DNA of 45,682 nt from Aquisalimonas sp. (GTDB lineage: Bacteria > Pseudomonadota > Gammaproteobacteria > Nitrococcales > Aquisalimonadaceae). The DNA lies in assembly GCF_007120195.1 (NCBI RefSeq), contig NZ_SKOG01000071.1, positions 1 through 45,682 on the forward strand. Reading direction: 5' to 3'. Both the position numbers and the translations under genes were made by a program. Position 1 is the stretch's first letter. Every line of letters starts with the position of its first letter. Below, one piece after another: positions 17,787 through 28,167 of the stretch. Under the pieces are notes generated by a model. It saw only the letters and a list, made by a program, of their open reading frames with translations, was not told where the DNA came from and ran no database searches.

Positions 17787-19133
17787 ATGCAGGTAGCTAT
17801 GGCGACAAGGAGGCAGGCAACGGTCGTGGTTGGCCTGGGCCAAACCGGGGAGGCTTGCGTGCGCTTCCTCCATGGCCGCGGCCACACGGTTGCTGCCACC
17901 GACAGCCGTCATCGCCCGCCGGGGTGGGATGTTGTCCGGCGCCTGGACGCCCCCATTCCGCTGCATCTTGGCGAGCTCGACGCGGCCTTGCTCGCCGACG
18001 CCGGGGAGATCGTGGTCAGTCCGGGTGTCTCGCTGAACGAGCCCGCGCTGCGCCCGGCCCGGCTTTGCGGTGTGCCGATCATCAGCGAGATCGAGCTGTT
18101 CGCCCGGCATGCGAAGGCGCCGGTGGTGGCCATTACCGGGTCGAACGGCAAGAGCACGGTGACGACCCTGGTGGGCGAAATGGCGGCCCGCGCCGGCAAG
18201 CGCGTGGGTGTCGGAGGTAATCTCGGTCCGCCCGCCTTGGATCTGTTGACCGATCCGGAGCCTGATCTCTACGTGCTCGAGCTGTCGAGCTTTCAGCTGG
18301 AAACCACGCAATCACTGCGCCCGGCCGCCGCCGTGGTTCTCAACATCAGCGCCGACCATCTGGACCGGCACGGCGACGTTGAGGCTTATGCCCGGATCAA
18401 GGCCGGGGTGTATGCCGGCGAGGGGGTCATGGTGATTAACCGTGATGATCCACGGGTTGCAGCCATGGCGCGTCGCACGCGGGTGGTGAGGCGGTTCGGT
18501 CTGGGCAAACCGGCACCCGGCGGGTACGGTGTGGTGCGCACGGCAGGCGGCGATTGGCTCGCCCGCGACCGCGACCTGTTGCTGGCCGTGGGCGATCTGG
18601 CGCTGCAGGGCCGGCACAATCGCTGGAATGCGTTGGCGGCCATCGCCCTGGCGGAATCCGTCGGGCTACCGTTCAGCGACTGTGTGTCCGTCCTGCGCGA
18701 ATTCCGCGGCTTGCCCCATCGTATGGAATGGCTTGGCGAGGGGCGCGGGGTGCGCTGGATCAACGACTCCAAAGCCACCAATGTTGGAGCCGCCCTGGCC
18801 GCCGTGAGCGGGCTTGACGGCCCACTGGTGCTCATCGCGGGCGGCCAGGGTAAGGGTGCGGATTTCACGCCGTTGGCCAGGTCCCTGGAGCGCAAGGCCC
18901 GTGCAGTCGTGCTCCTGGGCGAGGACGCACCGGTGCTCGCCCGCGCCCTCGAGGGCCGGGTTGATCTGGTGCGTGCCCGGGATATGCAAGACGCGGTGGC
19001 GCGGGCGGCAGAGGTGGCGCAGGCGGGGGATACCGTGCTCCTGTCCCCTGCCTGCGCCAGCTTTGACCAATTTCCCGGCTACGAGGCGCGGGGCCGCGCC
19101 TTTGCCGACGCGGCGCGGGGGTGGATCGCATGA
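17787..19133 (+). CDS. murD: UDP-MurNAc-L-alanine--D-glutamate ligase
   Basis: MurD adds D-glutamate to UDP-MurNAc-L-Ala. The 448-residue protein has an N-terminal Rossmann-like uridine-binding domain (VVVGLGQTGEACVRFL), the P-loop GSNGKSTVTTLVGE (around residue 116), ELSSFQLETT, LNISADHLDRHG, and a C-terminal domain starting near INDSKATNVGA. An alternative ATG four codons downstream, at 17799, is possible. The stop overlaps the ftsW start (ATGA). Confidence 0.96.
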   Translation: MQVAMATRRQATVVVGLGQTGEACVRFLHGRGHTVAATDSRHRPPGWDVVRRLDAPIPLHLGELDAALLADAGEIVVSPGVSLNEPALRPARLCGVPIISEIELFARHAKAPVVAITGSNGKSTVTTLVGEMAARAGKRVGVGGNLGPPALDLLTDPEPDLYVLELSSFQLETTQSLRPAAAVVLNISADHLDRHGDVEAYARIKAGVYAGEGVMVINRDDPRVAAMARRTRVVRRFGLGKPAPGGYGVVRTAGGDWLARDRDLLLAVGDLALQGRHNRWNALAAIALAESVGLPFSDCVSVLREFRGLPHRMEWLGEGRGVRWINDSKATNVGAALAAVSGLDGPLVLIAGGQGKGADFTPLARSLERKARAVVLLGEDAPVLARALEGRVDLVRARDMQDAVARAAEVAQAGDTVLLSPACASFDQFPGYEARGRAFADAARGWIA

Positions 19134-20317
19134 ACGCCCGCCTCCACAACGCTGTTGCCGCAGAGGCCCGGCGTGCCAACGCCCTGTGGCCCAACCTTGA
19201 CCAAGCCCTGCTCACGGCGGTGGTCGCAGCCGTCCTGATCGGGCTGGTCGTCGTGACATCGGCGTCCATGTCCTTGGCGGAGAGCCAGTTCGGCGCTCCC
19301 TTCTACTACGTGCAGCGGCAGCTGCTGTTTGTCGGTATGGCCGTCGTCGTCAGCTGGGCCGTGCTGCAGGTGCCGATTCGAACCTGGTATCAGGCCAGCG
19401 GCGTGCTGCTCCTGCTGGCGTTGCTGCTGCTGGTTCTGGTCCTGGTCCCAGGGGTGGGGCGGGAGGTCAATGGCGCCAGCCGTTGGATTCCCGTGGGCAT
19501 CTTCCACCTGCAGGTCTCGGAAGTCGCCAAGTTCGGTGTCCTCTTTTATCTGGCCGCTTACCTGGTCCGGCGGGGCGATCGGGTTCGCGGTTCCATGCAG
19601 GGGTTTCTCATCCCCATCGCGCTGCTAGGAGTGAGCGGGCTACTGCTGCTGATGCAGCCCGATTTCGGCGGCGCGATGGTGCTGGTCGCCACCGGGCTGG
19701 GGTTGCTGTTCCTGGCAGGCGTACCCCTGTGGCGTTTCGCCGTGCTGGTGGCCGGGGCCGGCGGCATCGCCTGGACGCTCATCATGACGTCGCCGTATCG
19801 GGTCACGCGGCTGACGGCGTTCGTGGACCCGTGGGCGGATCCGTTCAATACCGGCTTCCAGCTGACTCAATCCCTGATCGCCATTGGCCGCGGCGAGTGG
19901 TTTGGGGTCGGGCTGGGGGCAAGTGTGCAGAAGCTCTTTTATCTTCCTGAGGCGCACACCGACTTCGTTTTCGCCGTGCTGGCTGAGGAGTTGGGCCTGC
20001 TCGGCGTATTGGCCGTGTTGGCGCTGTACGGCTGGATTGTGTGGCGGGTGCTATCCATTGGCGCAGCGGCTCTGCGGGCGCAGCAGCCGTTTGGCGGCTA
20101 CCTGTGTTTCGCGACGGGCTTTTGGCTTGGGCTTCAGAGCTTTATCAATGTTGGTGTCAACATGGGTCTGCTGCCGACCAAGGGGCTGACGCTGCCGCTG
20201 ATGAGCTATGGCGGCAGTAGCCTGTTGACCACCGTTGCGGCGCTCGCCGTGGTGTTGCGGGTCGACTATGAGCGGCGCATGGCGGGCCGGGCGGCAAGCC
20301 CGAGGAGGTCGGCATGA
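19130..20317 (+). CDS. ftsW: septal peptidoglycan polymerase FtsW (SEDS family)
   Basis: FtsW polymerises lipid II into septal glycan strands as the partner of FtsI. The 395-residue protein has about ten membrane segments and the SEDS signatures: [11 protein letters not shown] near residue 110, [12 protein letters not shown], and [19 protein letters not shown] near the C-terminus. The family's catalytic aspartate lies in the periplasmic loop containing [13 protein letters not shown] or nearby. The ATG at 19130 overlaps the murD stop; a GTG at 19121 is an alternative adding three residues. It overlaps murG by four bases. Confidence 0.95.
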   Translation: MNARLHNAVAAEARRANALWPNLDQALLTAVVAAVLIGLVVVTSASMSLAESQFGAPFYYVQRQLLFVGMAVVVSWAVLQVPIRTWYQASGVLLLLALLLLVLVLVPGVGREVNGASRWIPVGIFHLQVSEVAKFGVLFYLAAYLVRRGDRVRGSMQGFLIPIALLGVSGLLLLMQPDFGGAMVLVATGLGLLFLAGVPLWRFAVLVAGAGGIAWTLIMTSPYRVTRLTAFVDPWADPFNTGFQLTQSLIAIGRGEWFGVGLGASVQKLFYLPEAHTDFVFAVLAEELGLLGVLAVLALYGWIVWRVLSIGAAALRAQQPFGGYLCFATGFWLGLQSFINVGVNMGLLPTKGLTLPLMSYGGSSLLTTVAALAVVLRVDYERRMAGRAASPRRSA

Positions 20318-21402
20318 GCGCGCGCACGGGCATGAACGCGCCAGTGCTGGTCATGGCCGGCGGAACAGGTGGGCATGTTTTCCCGGCCCTGGCGGTCGCG
20401 GACGCCCTGCGGGCGCGCGACGTCCCTGTGGTCTGGCTGGGCACGCGCCAGGGCCTGGAAGCCCGGGTGGTCCCGGAGGCCGGCCTCGCGCTGGAGTGGC
20501 TGACGGTGCAGGGGCTCCGTCACAAAGGCCTGGCCGGCTGGTTGCTGGCGCCTCTGCGAGTCCTGCGCGCCACGGTTCAGGCCACGGGCGTGCTTCGGCG
20601 GCATCGCCCGCGGGCCGTTCTGGGAATGGGCGGCTACGTCGCCGGCCCGGGTGGCTTGGCGGCGTGGCTGTTGCGTTGCCCGCTGGTGATCCACGAACAA
20701 AATGCGGCCGCGGGGCTCACGAACCGGCTACTGGCCCGGCTGGCCCGGCGTGTTCTCGCCGGCTTTCCCGGGGCCTTCCCGGAGTCCATGGCCGAGGTGA
20801 CGGGCAACCCGGTGCGGGGCTCCATTGTTCGCCTGACGGCCCCCGAGCAGCGGGCGCAGCCCGGCGACGCGTGGCACCTGCTGGTGCTGGGCGGCAGCCT
20901 CGGTGCCCAGGTGCTCAACGAGACCGTGCCCGCGGCGCTGGCGACGCTCGCCGCCGCACAGCGCCCGAAGGTCTGCCACCAGGCCGGGGAGAAGACCCGG
21001 GCGGTGGCGCGACAAGCGTATGCAGGCGCTGGCGTGGACGCCGAGATTGTCACGTTCGTAGCCGACATGGCGGCGGTCTACGCCTGGGCCGACCTGGTGG
21101 TGTGCCGGGCGGGGGCGCTGACCGTGAGCGAACTGGCCATTGCCGGTGTGCCGGCCATCCTGGTGCCGCTCCCCCATGCCGTGGACGATCACCAGACCGC
21201 GAATGCCCGGTACCTGGTGGACAATGGCGCCGGCGTCCTGTTGCCGCAAACGGAGCTGACGGCCGAGCGCCTCGGCGCACTGCTAACGGAGCTTGCCGAG
21301 GACCGCTCGCAGCTTTCGCGCATGGGACAGGCCTCACGGGCCCTTGCGCGCCCGGACGCTGCCGAAACCGTGGCCGAGCGCTGTCTGGAGGTGGCCCGAT
21401 GA
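20314..21402 (+). CDS. murG: UDP-GlcNAc:lipid I GlcNAc transferase MurG
   Basis: MurG converts lipid I to lipid II on the cytoplasmic face of the inner membrane. The 362-residue GT-B protein has the N-terminal glycine-rich loop [13 protein letters not shown] (about residue 15), [23 protein letters not shown], a second glycine-rich loop [14 protein letters not shown], and the nucleotide-sugar site with [31 protein letters not shown]. The start overlaps ftsW and the stop overlaps murC, both by four bases. A second frame open through the whole gene continues into murC but carries no family signature before 21399. Confidence 0.96.
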   Translation: MSARTGMNAPVLVMAGGTGGHVFPALAVADALRARDVPVVWLGTRQGLEARVVPEAGLALEWLTVQGLRHKGLAGWLLAPLRVLRATVQATGVLRRHRPRAVLGMGGYVAGPGGLAAWLLRCPLVIHEQNAAAGLTNRLLARLARRVLAGFPGAFPESMAEVTGNPVRGSIVRLTAPEQRAQPGDAWHLLVLGGSLGAQVLNETVPAALATLAAAQRPKVCHQAGEKTRAVARQAYAGAGVDAEIVTFVADMAAVYAWADLVVCRAGALTVSELAIAGVPAILVPLPHAVDDHQTANARYLVDNGAGVLLPQTELTAERLGALLTELAEDRSQLSRMGQASRALARPDAAETVAERCLEVAR

Positions 21403-22853
21403 CAACCGACAGCCATCATTCCACCTGGGATCACACCCGGCCCGGCACCATGGGGCGCGTGCGCCGGATCCATTTTGTCGGCGTCGGTGGTGCGGGGATG
21501 AGCGGTATCGCCGAGGTGCTGCTGAACCTGGGTTATCGGGTCTCCGGCAGTGATCTGCGGGAGAACGCGGTAACCGAGCGGCTGCAGGGCCTTGGGGCGA
21601 CGATTTGGATCGGTCATGCAGCGGCGCACGTGGCGCAGGCGGATGCGGTTGTCGTCTCCAGCGCCGTCGGCGAGGCCAACCCTGAGGTGGTGGCGGCGCG
21701 GGAGGGGCGCATTCCCGTCGTCCCGCGCGCAGAGATGTTGGCGGAGCTGATGCGGTTTCGTTACGGCGTCGCCGTGGCCGGAACCCACGGCAAGACCACA
21801 ACCACGAGTCTGGTGGCGAGCGTCCTGGCCGAAGGCGGCCTGGACCCCACCTTCGTAATCGGAGGCCGGCTGACCAGCGCCGGTGCCAACGCGCGGCTCG
21901 GCGAGAGTCAATTCCTGGTCGCCGAGGCCGATGAGAGCGATGCCTCGTTTTTGTATTTGCAGCCGATGATCGCCGTGGTAACGAACATCGACGCAGACCA
22001 TCTTGGCGCCTATGGCGGAGATTTCCAGCGCCTGCGCGGTACATTCCTGGAGTTTCTCCACCACATTCCCTTCTACGGGCTGGCCGTGCTGTGTGTCGAC
22101 GACGCCGAAGTCCGGGCGTTACTACCGGAGGTTACGCGGCCGGTACGAACCTACGGGTTTGATACCGGCGCCGATGTACGGGCGTTCGACATCCGCCAGG
22201 AGGGCGCGCGCACGTATTTCAGTGTGCGCATGAACGGGACCCCCGAGCCGTTGCGCGTGGGTCTCAATCTCCCTGGCCGTCACAACGTGCTCAACGCATT
22301 GGCCGCGATTGCCATTGCCGATGAGTTGGGCGTCGATCGGGACGCCATTGTCCGGGCCCTTGGCGAGTTCCAGGGCATCGGGCGGCGTTTCCAGAGCTAC
22401 GGCGAATTGCCGTTGCCCGGGGGTGGTCATGCCCTGGTGGTGGATGACTACGGCCATCACCCGAGCGAAATCCGGGCGGTGCTCGAGGCGGTGCGCTGCG
22501 GCTGGCCGCAGCGTCGCCTGGTGGTGGCCTTCCAGCCCCACCGCTACAGCCGCACCCGTGATCTGTTCGACGATTTCTGCCGGGTGCTGGCGGATGTGGA
22601 TGGGCTGGTCGTCGCGGAGGTTTACGCCGCTGGCGAGGAGCCCCTGGCCGGCGCCGATGCGCGCTCCCTCTGCGCTGCGATCCGGGTGCGCGGCCGCGTG
22701 CATCCGGTGTTTGTTGAATCCGTTGAGGAACTGGTGGATACCCTTCCCGGCGTTCTCCAGGACGGCGATATCCTGCTCACCCTAGGCGCCGGCAGCATCG
22801 GTGCCGTAGCGGGCAAGCTCCAGGCGCAACTCGGCGGAGGGCCGTCATCATGA
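21399..22853 (+). CDS. murC: UDP-MurNAc--L-alanine ligase
   Basis: MurC starts peptide synthesis by adding L-alanine to UDP-MurNAc. The 484-residue protein has the Rossmann start [18 protein letters not shown] (about residue 24), the P-loop [13 protein letters not shown] (about residue 130), the [10 protein letters not shown] motif, TNIDADHL, and the C-terminal [10 protein letters not shown] and [12 protein letters not shown] motifs. The ATG at 21399 overlaps the murG stop. The open reading frame extends upstream to 20235 with no stop, but that part lies over murG and reads as low-complexity shadow. Confidence 0.96.
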   Translation: MTTDSHHSTWDHTRPGTMGRVRRIHFVGVGGAGMSGIAEVLLNLGYRVSGSDLRENAVTERLQGLGATIWIGHAAAHVAQADAVVVSSAVGEANPEVVAAREGRIPVVPRAEMLAELMRFRYGVAVAGTHGKTTTTSLVASVLAEGGLDPTFVIGGRLTSAGANARLGESQFLVAEADESDASFLYLQPMIAVVTNIDADHLGAYGGDFQRLRGTFLEFLHHIPFYGLAVLCVDDAEVRALLPEVTRPVRTYGFDTGADVRAFDIRQEGARTYFSVRMNGTPEPLRVGLNLPGRHNVLNALAAIAIADELGVDRDAIVRALGEFQGIGRRFQSYGELPLPGGGHALVVDDYGHHPSEIRAVLEAVRCGWPQRRLVVAFQPHRYSRTRDLFDDFCRVLADVDGLVVAEVYAAGEEPLAGADARSLCAAIRVRGRVHPVFVESVEELVDTLPGVLQDGDILLTLGAGSIGAVAGKLQAQLGGGPSS

Positions 22854-23749
22854 CGATGCAGCTGCGCGGCGAGCTGAGCCGGAACGAGCCCATGGCCCGG
22901 CACACCACCTGGCGTGTGGGCGGACCTGCGCAGCGTTGCTATCGGCCGGCTGACCGCGAGGATCTGGTGGAGTTTCTGCGCTCGCTGCCGGATGACGAAC
23001 CGGTGCTGTGGTGTGGCCTGGGCAGCAACCTTCTGGTTCGCGACGGCGGTGTGCAAGGCACGGTGGTTTTCCTGCAAGGCGGCGTGGGTGAACTACGCCG
23101 CCTCCCCGGCAACCGCGTCCATGCCGACTGCGGTGTTGCCTGCGCCAAAGTGGCACGGTTTAGCGCGCGGGTCGGCCTGGTGGATGCGGAATTCCTGGCC
23201 GGGATTCCCGGCACGATGGGCGGCGCGCTGGCCATGAACGCCGGTGCCTTCGACGGCGAGACTTGGGGCGTGGTGGAGACAGTGGAAACCGTGGGCCGTG
23301 ACGGCACGGTCCGGCAGCGCGCCCCCGACGCCTACCGCATCGGCTACCGCAGCGTTGAGACCCCGGCGCAGGAGTGGTTTCTCAGCTGCACGCTGGCGTT
23401 GCGGCAGGGCGACAGCGAAGCCGCCATGCAGCGCATCCGCGATCTGCTCGCGCGCCGCGCCGCCAGTCAGCCCATCGGAAAGCCGAGTTGCGGCTCCGTG
23501 TTTCGGAATCCCGACGGCGACCATGCTGCGCGACTCATCGAGGCGGCGGGACTCAAGGGGCTGCGCCGAGGCGGTGCGGTGGTCTCGGAGAGGCACGCAA
23601 ACTTTATTGTCAACGAGGGCGGGGCGACGGCCGCGGATATCGAGTACCTGCTCGAGGAGGTCAGGAGCGTAGTCGAGGTGCGTTTCGGCGTGCGGCTCGA
23701 ACCGGAAGTCCGTGTCGTGGGACAAGCACGGGGGATCGGCGATGAGTGA
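22850..23749 (+). CDS. murB: UDP-N-acetylenolpyruvoylglucosamine reductase (short MurB)
   Basis: MurB reduces UDP-GlcNAc-enolpyruvate to UDP-MurNAc with FAD and NADPH. The 299-residue protein has the FAD-binding N-terminal domain ([40 protein letters not shown]) and the catalytic [10 protein letters not shown] segment in the C-terminal domain; whether the proton donor is Ser or Cys needs alignment. It is shorter than the roughly 340-residue E. coli and Pseudomonas type and sits inside the cluster, which is not so in those genera. It overlaps murC by four bases and ddl by eight. Confidence 0.95.
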   Translation: MTMQLRGELSRNEPMARHTTWRVGGPAQRCYRPADREDLVEFLRSLPDDEPVLWCGLGSNLLVRDGGVQGTVVFLQGGVGELRRLPGNRVHADCGVACAKVARFSARVGLVDAEFLAGIPGTMGGALAMNAGAFDGETWGVVETVETVGRDGTVRQRAPDAYRIGYRSVETPAQEWFLSCTLALRQGDSEAAMQRIRDLLARRAASQPIGKPSCGSVFRNPDGDHAARLIEAAGLKGLRRGGAVVSERHANFIVNEGGATAADIEYLLEEVRSVVEVRFGVRLEPEVRVVGQARGIGDE

Positions 23750-24683
23750 GTGGCCAGCGATCAAACCCCAGGACATGGGCCGCGTCGCGGTGCTTATGGG
23801 GGGATGGTCCGCCGAGCGGGAGATCTCACTGCGCAGCGGTGGCGAGGTGCTCCGCGGGCTTCGCGCCCGTGGCGTGGATGCCCATGGCGTCGACGCCGGG
23901 CGGGATGTGCTCGAGGTGCTGGACAAGGGTGGCTACCAGCGCGCGTTTGTCGCGCTGCACGGCCGCGGCGGCGAGGACGGCGTGATCCAGGCTGGCCTGG
24001 AATTGCTGGGCATACCGTACACCGGGAGTGGTGTACTGGGTTCCGCACTGGCCATGGACAAGCTGCGCTCAAAGCAGCTGTGGTGCGGGGCCGGGTTGCC
24101 AACCCCGGATTACATTGAATTGCGCCCGGAGACGGACCCCGCGGACGTGGTGGCGACGCTGGGTGTGCCGGTGATCGTCAAGCCGGCCCATGAAGGCTCG
24201 AGCCTTGGCATGACCCGCGTGACCAGTGCCCAGGAACTGGCCGCCGCGCGGACTGTGGCCGCCGAATACGACACAGACATATTGGTCGAGCGTTGGATCA
24301 CCGGCGAGGAGTACACCGTCTCCCTGCTTGGTGACGCGGTGCTGCCGGCGATCTGCCTGCAGACGCCGCGGACGTTCTACGACTTTGCCGCCAAGTACGA
24401 ATCGGATGACACCCGGTACCTGTGCCCCTGCGGTCTCGGGGCGGCCGATCTCGAGCGCCTCAACACCCTGGCCGTCGAGGCGTTCCGGGTTCTGGACGGC
24501 TGGGGTTGGGGCCGCGTGGATGTCATGCGTGATGGTGATGGGGCCCTCTGGTTGCTCGAGGTCAATACCACACCGGGGATGACGGACCACTCCCTGGTTC
24601 CCATGGCGGCGGCCGCCGCCGGGATTGATTTCGAGGAGCTCGTGTGGCGGATTCTGCTCACCAGTCGCAAGGAGCGAGGATGA
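23742..24683 (+). CDS. ddl: D-alanine--D-alanine ligase
   Basis: Ddl makes the D-Ala-D-Ala dipeptide used by MurF. The 313-residue ATP-grasp protein has the N-terminal VLMGGWSAEREISLRSG, the ALHGRGGEDG loop, the TGSGVLGSALAMDK substrate segment, the ATP-grasp core (PVIVKPAHEGSSLGMTRV), and LEVNTTPGMTDHSLVP near the C-terminus with the metal-binding E and N. The ATG at 23742 overlaps the murB end by eight bases. An upstream start at 23712 would add ten residues and is less likely. Its stop overlaps the ftsQ ATG. Confidence 0.96.
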   Translation: MSEWPAIKPQDMGRVAVLMGGWSAEREISLRSGGEVLRGLRARGVDAHGVDAGRDVLEVLDKGGYQRAFVALHGRGGEDGVIQAGLELLGIPYTGSGVLGSALAMDKLRSKQLWCGAGLPTPDYIELRPETDPADVVATLGVPVIVKPAHEGSSLGMTRVTSAQELAAARTVAAEYDTDILVERWITGEEYTVSLLGDAVLPAICLQTPRTFYDFAAKYESDDTRYLCPCGLGAADLERLNTLAVEAFRVLDGWGWGRVDVMRDGDGALWLLEVNTTPGMTDHSLVPMAAAAAGIDFEELVWRILLTSRKERG

Positions 24684-25495
24684 GGGCCCGACGCGGCAGC
24701 CGGCGCGGTGCCCAGTGGCGCAAGCCGGCGCGGGAGGCGGCTGGCGATGCGGCTCAGCGCGTGGAAAGCCGGGCACGTCGACTGGGTTGGCTGCGCCGGG
24801 GTGCCTTGGCCGCGGCTGTGATGGCCGGGCTGGCGGGCGCTGCGTGGGGCACGGCGTGGTTGCTGGCGCCAGGCACGTTCCCGTTGCAGTCGGTGTATTT
24901 CGACAGCCGGTTGCAGCACGTGCGCGAGGACGATTTGCGCGATGCACTGAGGGGGCATCTGGATGACGGATTCTTGGGGCTGGACGTGGACGCAATTCAC
25001 GCTGCGCTGGAAGCACTGCCTTGGGTGCGAAGCGCGGCGGTGCGCCGGGTGTGGCCCGGACAGCTGCGCGTCGAGATCCGTGAGCAGGTTGCGGCTGCGG
25101 TGTGGAACGGGGAGGCGCTGTTGAACACCTCGGGGGAAGCCTTCGATGCCCCGGAAGACACGTGGCCATCCGATCTGCCGGAACTCTCGGGGCCGGCGGG
25201 TCGCGAGGTGGACGTGGTGCAGCGCCACCAGGAGGTGGAGCGCACCCTGGGACGCATCGGCCTTGCCGTTGATGGGCTGGCCATGGATGCTCGCGAGTCA
25301 TGGACCATCGAGTTGGAGACCGGTGCGCGGATCCGGCTCGGACGCGAGAGCGTTGACCGCCGCCTGGCACGGTTTCTTGCCGCCTATCCGGGGCTGGTCC
25401 GCGAGCGTGGGACGGATCTGGCACACGCCGATCTCCGCTATCCCAATGGTTTTAGCGTGCGTTGGCGCGAGGATGGAAACCACGCGGCTGACTGA
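24680..25495 (+). CDS. ftsQ: cell division protein FtsQ
   Basis: FtsQ is a bitopic inner-membrane protein that scaffolds FtsL and FtsB. The 271-residue protein has a very basic cytoplasmic tail of about 38 residues, a membrane segment (about residues 40-62), a POTRA domain beginning at FPLQSVYFD and including LPWVRSAAVRRVWPGQLRVEI, and the FtsQ/DivIB domain to the C-terminus. The start at 24680, preceded by AAGGAGCGAGG and overlapping the ddl stop, is preferred over an ATG-like start at 24644 inside ddl. Confidence 0.93.
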   Translation: MRARRGSRRGAQWRKPAREAAGDAAQRVESRARRLGWLRRGALAAAVMAGLAGAAWGTAWLLAPGTFPLQSVYFDSRLQHVREDDLRDALRGHLDDGFLGLDVDAIHAALEALPWVRSAAVRRVWPGQLRVEIREQVAAAVWNGEALLNTSGEAFDAPEDTWPSDLPELSGPAGREVDVVQRHQEVERTLGRIGLAVDGLAMDARESWTIELETGARIRLGRESVDRRLARFLAAYPGLVRERGTDLAHADLRYPNGFSVRWREDGNHAAD

Positions 25496-25511
25496 CGAGA
25501 GGATGCAAGTA

Positions 25512-26750
25512 ATGTCGAAGAAGACGGAACAGCGCTTGCTGGTCGGCCTGGACATCGGAACGTCCAAGGTCGTCGCCATCGTGGGCGAGGTGAGCCTGGG
25601 TGGCCAGGTGGAAATCAGCGGAATCGGTTCTCACCCGTCCCGCGGGCTGAAGAAAGGGGTGGTGGTCAATATCGAGTCCACTGTGCAGTCCATCCAGCGG
25701 GCCGTCGAAGAAGCGGAACTGATGGCTGGCTGCCAGATCCATTCCGTCTACGTGGGTATCGCCGGCAGTCATGTGCGCAGCCTTAACTCCCACGGCATTG
25801 TCGCCATCCGCGACAAGGAAGTGGCCCAGGCCGATGTGGATCGCGTCATCGATGCGGCCCGCGCAGTGGCCATACCGGCGGACCAGAAGATCCTCCATAT
25901 CCTGCCGCAGGAATTCATCATCGACAGCCAGGAAGGGATCCGCGACCCCATCGGCATGTCCGGGGTCCGCCTGGAGGCCAAGGTGCATATGGTCACCGGC
26001 GCCGTGAGCGCCGCACAGAATATTGTGAAATGCATCCGCCGCTGCGGGCTCGAGGTGGATGACGTCATTCTCGAGCAGCTGGCATCGAGCTACGCCGTGC
26101 TGACGGACGACGAAAAAGAGCTGGGCGTGTGTCTGGTGGACATTGGTGGCGGCACCACCGATATCGCTGTCTTCACAGACGGTGCCATTCGGCACACGGC
26201 GGTGATCCCCATCGCCGGCGACCAGGTCACCAATGATATCGCCGTTGCCTTGCGCACTCCCACACAGCACGCCGAGGAAATCAAGGTCAAGTACGCCTGC
26301 GCGCTGTCGCAGCTTGCCGGGGCGGAGGAAACCATCGAGGTGCCCTCCGTGGGGGATCGCCCAGCGCGCAGGCTCTCCCGCCAGACGCTCGCCGAAGTGG
26401 TGGAGCCTCGGTATGAGGAGCTCATGACGCTGGTGCAGCAGGAGCTGCGTCGCAGTGGTTTCGAGGATCTGATTGCCGCCGGGGTCGTGCTGACGGGCGG
26501 CAGTTCGAAGATGGAGGGAGCCATCGAGCTGGCCGAGGAAGTCTTTCACGCACCGGTGCGCATCGGCATTCCGCAAAGCGTCACTGGGCTGTCGGACGTG
26601 GTCCGGAACCCCATCTATGCAACGGGTGTGGGGTTGCTGAATTTCGGTGCCAACCACCGGGGTCAGCACGCAGCAGTGGATTACGAAAAGTCGGAAGGGT
26701 TTAACGCGCTCTGGGAGAGGATGAAACGCTGGTTCCAGGGCAATTTCTAG
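25512..26750 (+). CDS. ftsA: cell division protein FtsA
   Basis: FtsA is the actin-like protein that tethers FtsZ filaments to the membrane and recruits later division proteins. The 412-residue protein has the ATPase-fold motifs [16 protein letters not shown] at the N-terminus, [13 protein letters not shown] (phosphate 2, about residue 208) and [12 protein letters not shown] (adenosine motif, about residue 328), the SHMF-type 1C domain between, and a C-terminal amphipathic membrane-targeting helix ([10 protein letters not shown]). The ATG at 25512 follows GAGAGG; an ATG three codons earlier is too close to that site. It lies 16 bases after ftsQ. Confidence 0.96.
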   Translation: MSKKTEQRLLVGLDIGTSKVVAIVGEVSLGGQVEISGIGSHPSRGLKKGVVVNIESTVQSIQRAVEEAELMAGCQIHSVYVGIAGSHVRSLNSHGIVAIRDKEVAQADVDRVIDAARAVAIPADQKILHILPQEFIIDSQEGIRDPIGMSGVRLEAKVHMVTGAVSAAQNIVKCIRRCGLEVDDVILEQLASSYAVLTDDEKELGVCLVDIGGGTTDIAVFTDGAIRHTAVIPIAGDQVTNDIAVALRTPTQHAEEIKVKYACALSQLAGAEETIEVPSVGDRPARRLSRQTLAEVVEPRYEELMTLVQQELRRSGFEDLIAAGVVLTGGSSKMEGAIELAEEVFHAPVRIGIPQSVTGLSDVVRNPIYATGVGLLNFGANHRGQHAAVDYEKSEGFNALWERMKRWFQGNF

Positions 26751-26765
26751 TAAGTCGGGTCGGGT

Positions 26766-26790
26766 CTGCGAGCGGTCATCGCCCTCGCAG
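26766..26790 (+). promoter_or_regulatory. hairpin in the ftsA-ftsZ gap
   Basis: The 65-bp gap between ftsA and ftsZ contains a 7-bp inverted repeat (26766-26772 and 26784-26790) with an 11-base loop. It sits about 26 bases before the ftsZ start and could affect mRNA processing or ftsZ translation. This is the only junction between rsmH and ftsZ with such a gap. Confidence 0.3.
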
Positions 26791-26815
26791 CGCACAGCGA
26801 GAAGGAGGCAGTACC

Positions 26816-27952
26816 ATGTTTGAACTCATGGATTCGTTTAGCCAGAACGCAGTGATTAAGGTCATCGGAGTCGGTGGTGGCGGCGGTAACGCCGTGCAGC
26901 ATATGGTCTGCGCGGACATCGACGGCGTGGACTTCATCTGCGCCAACACGGACGCCCAGGCACTTAAGAACACGGCGGCCAAGACCGTGTTGCAGTTAGG
27001 CAGCAACATTACCAAGGGGCTCGGCGCCGGCGCCGACCCCGTAATCGGCCGGACCGCCGCGGTCGAGGACCGCGAGCGCATCGCCGAATCCCTGGAAGGG
27101 GCCGACATGGTCTTCATTACCGCAGGCATGGGTGGTGGCACCGGCACCGGTGCAGCCCCGGTGGTGGCCGAGATCGCCCGGGAAATGGGCATTCTCACCG
27201 TGGCGGTGGTGACCAAGCCCTTCCCCTTCGAAGGCGGCAAGCGCCTGCGCGTTGCCGAGGAAGGCATCCATGAACTGAGTCGCAGCGTCGATTCACTCAT
27301 TACCATTCCAAACGAAAAGCTGCTCAGCGAGCTGGGTCGAAACATGACGTTGCTGGACGCCTTCAAGGCGGCCAACGATGTGCTGCTCGGTGCAGTGCGA
27401 GGGATTGCGGAGCTGATCACCCGGCCGGGTCTCATCAACGTCGACTTTGCCGATGTGCGGACCGTGATGTCAGAGATGGGCATGGCGATGATGGGCACCG
27501 GTGTGGCATCCGGTGAGGGCCGCGCGCGGGAAGCCGCAGAGCGGGCCATTGCCAGCCCGCTGCTGGAGGACATCCACCTACATGGCGCCAACGGCATCCT
27601 GGTGAATGTCACCGCCGGGCTGGACCTCGGCATCGGCGAGTTTGACGAGGTCGGCCAGGCCGTGCGCGAGTTCGCCTCCGAAGATGCCACTGTTGTGGTG
27701 GGCACAGTGATTGACCCAGAACTAGAGAGCGAGCTGCGCGTCACCGTGGTGGCGACGGGGCTGGGCCAGCCCAAGGTCGAGGAGAAAACCCCGCAGTTGC
27801 GCACGGTCAAGAAGGCCTCCGGCGAGATGGATTACCAGGAACTCGAGAAGCCGGCGGCGGCGCGAAAAAAGGCGGCCAACAGCAAGTACGGCGACTCGGG
27901 GGATATGGACTATCTGGACATCCCGGCATTTCTGCGCCGCCAAGCGGACTGA
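26816..27952 (+). CDS. ftsZ: cell division protein FtsZ
   Basis: FtsZ is the tubulin-like GTPase that forms the division ring. The 378-residue protein has the N-terminal [14 protein letters not shown], the GTP-binding signature [13 protein letters not shown] (about residues 102-114), the T7-loop region [11 protein letters not shown], and a short linker leading to the conserved C-terminal peptide [11 protein letters not shown], which binds FtsA and other partners such as ZapD (encoded at 35088-35873). GAAGGAGG precedes the start. A hairpin about 60 bases after the stop probably ends the dcw transcript. Confidence 0.98.
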   Translation: MFELMDSFSQNAVIKVIGVGGGGGNAVQHMVCADIDGVDFICANTDAQALKNTAAKTVLQLGSNITKGLGAGADPVIGRTAAVEDRERIAESLEGADMVFITAGMGGGTGTGAAPVVAEIAREMGILTVAVVTKPFPFEGGKRLRVAEEGIHELSRSVDSLITIPNEKLLSELGRNMTLLDAFKAANDVLLGAVRGIAELITRPGLINVDFADVRTVMSEMGMAMMGTGVASGEGRAREAAERAIASPLLEDIHLHGANGILVNVTAGLDLGIGEFDEVGQAVREFASEDATVVVGTVIDPELESELRVTVVATGLGQPKVEEKTPQLRTVKKASGEMDYQELEKPAAARKKAANSKYGDSGDMDYLDIPAFLRRQAD

Positions 27953-28009
27953 AAGGCAACGTTTCAGTAAACCAGTGCCCGGAAGGTCGCACTGCCGAAC
28001 GTGCGATTG

Positions 28010-28037
28010 ACGAGCCGCTTCCGACCCGGCGGCTCGT
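28010..28037 (+). terminator. hairpin downstream of ftsZ
   Basis: A 9-bp stem (28010-28018 with 28029-28037) and 10-base loop is followed by TATGTT. It probably terminates or attenuates the dcw transcript before lpxC. The remaining 130 bases before lpxC should contain the lpxC promoter, which I cannot place confidently. Confidence 0.5.
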
Positions 28038-28167
28038 TATGTTGCGGTGCAGTATACAGGTCGCGTTCATTGCAGTAGACTAGTACGCATTGATCGAGAC
28101 AGTTGATCCAACTGGGTAGCACGATTGCAAACTCGGAAACGGGTCCGGCAAGGAGACCATCGCCGCC

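Noticed and set aside
16623-18311. 562-codon open frame on the minus strand across mraY and murD
   Set aside because: It lies opposite two certain genes. Its product is rich in H, Q, R and E with no domain, the usual result of reading GC-rich coding DNA on the other strand.
20235-21398. 388 codons open upstream of murC in the same frame
   Set aside because: It lies over murG in another frame; the translation is low-complexity G, R, A and P with no family signature. The murC start overlaps the murG stop as at other junctions.
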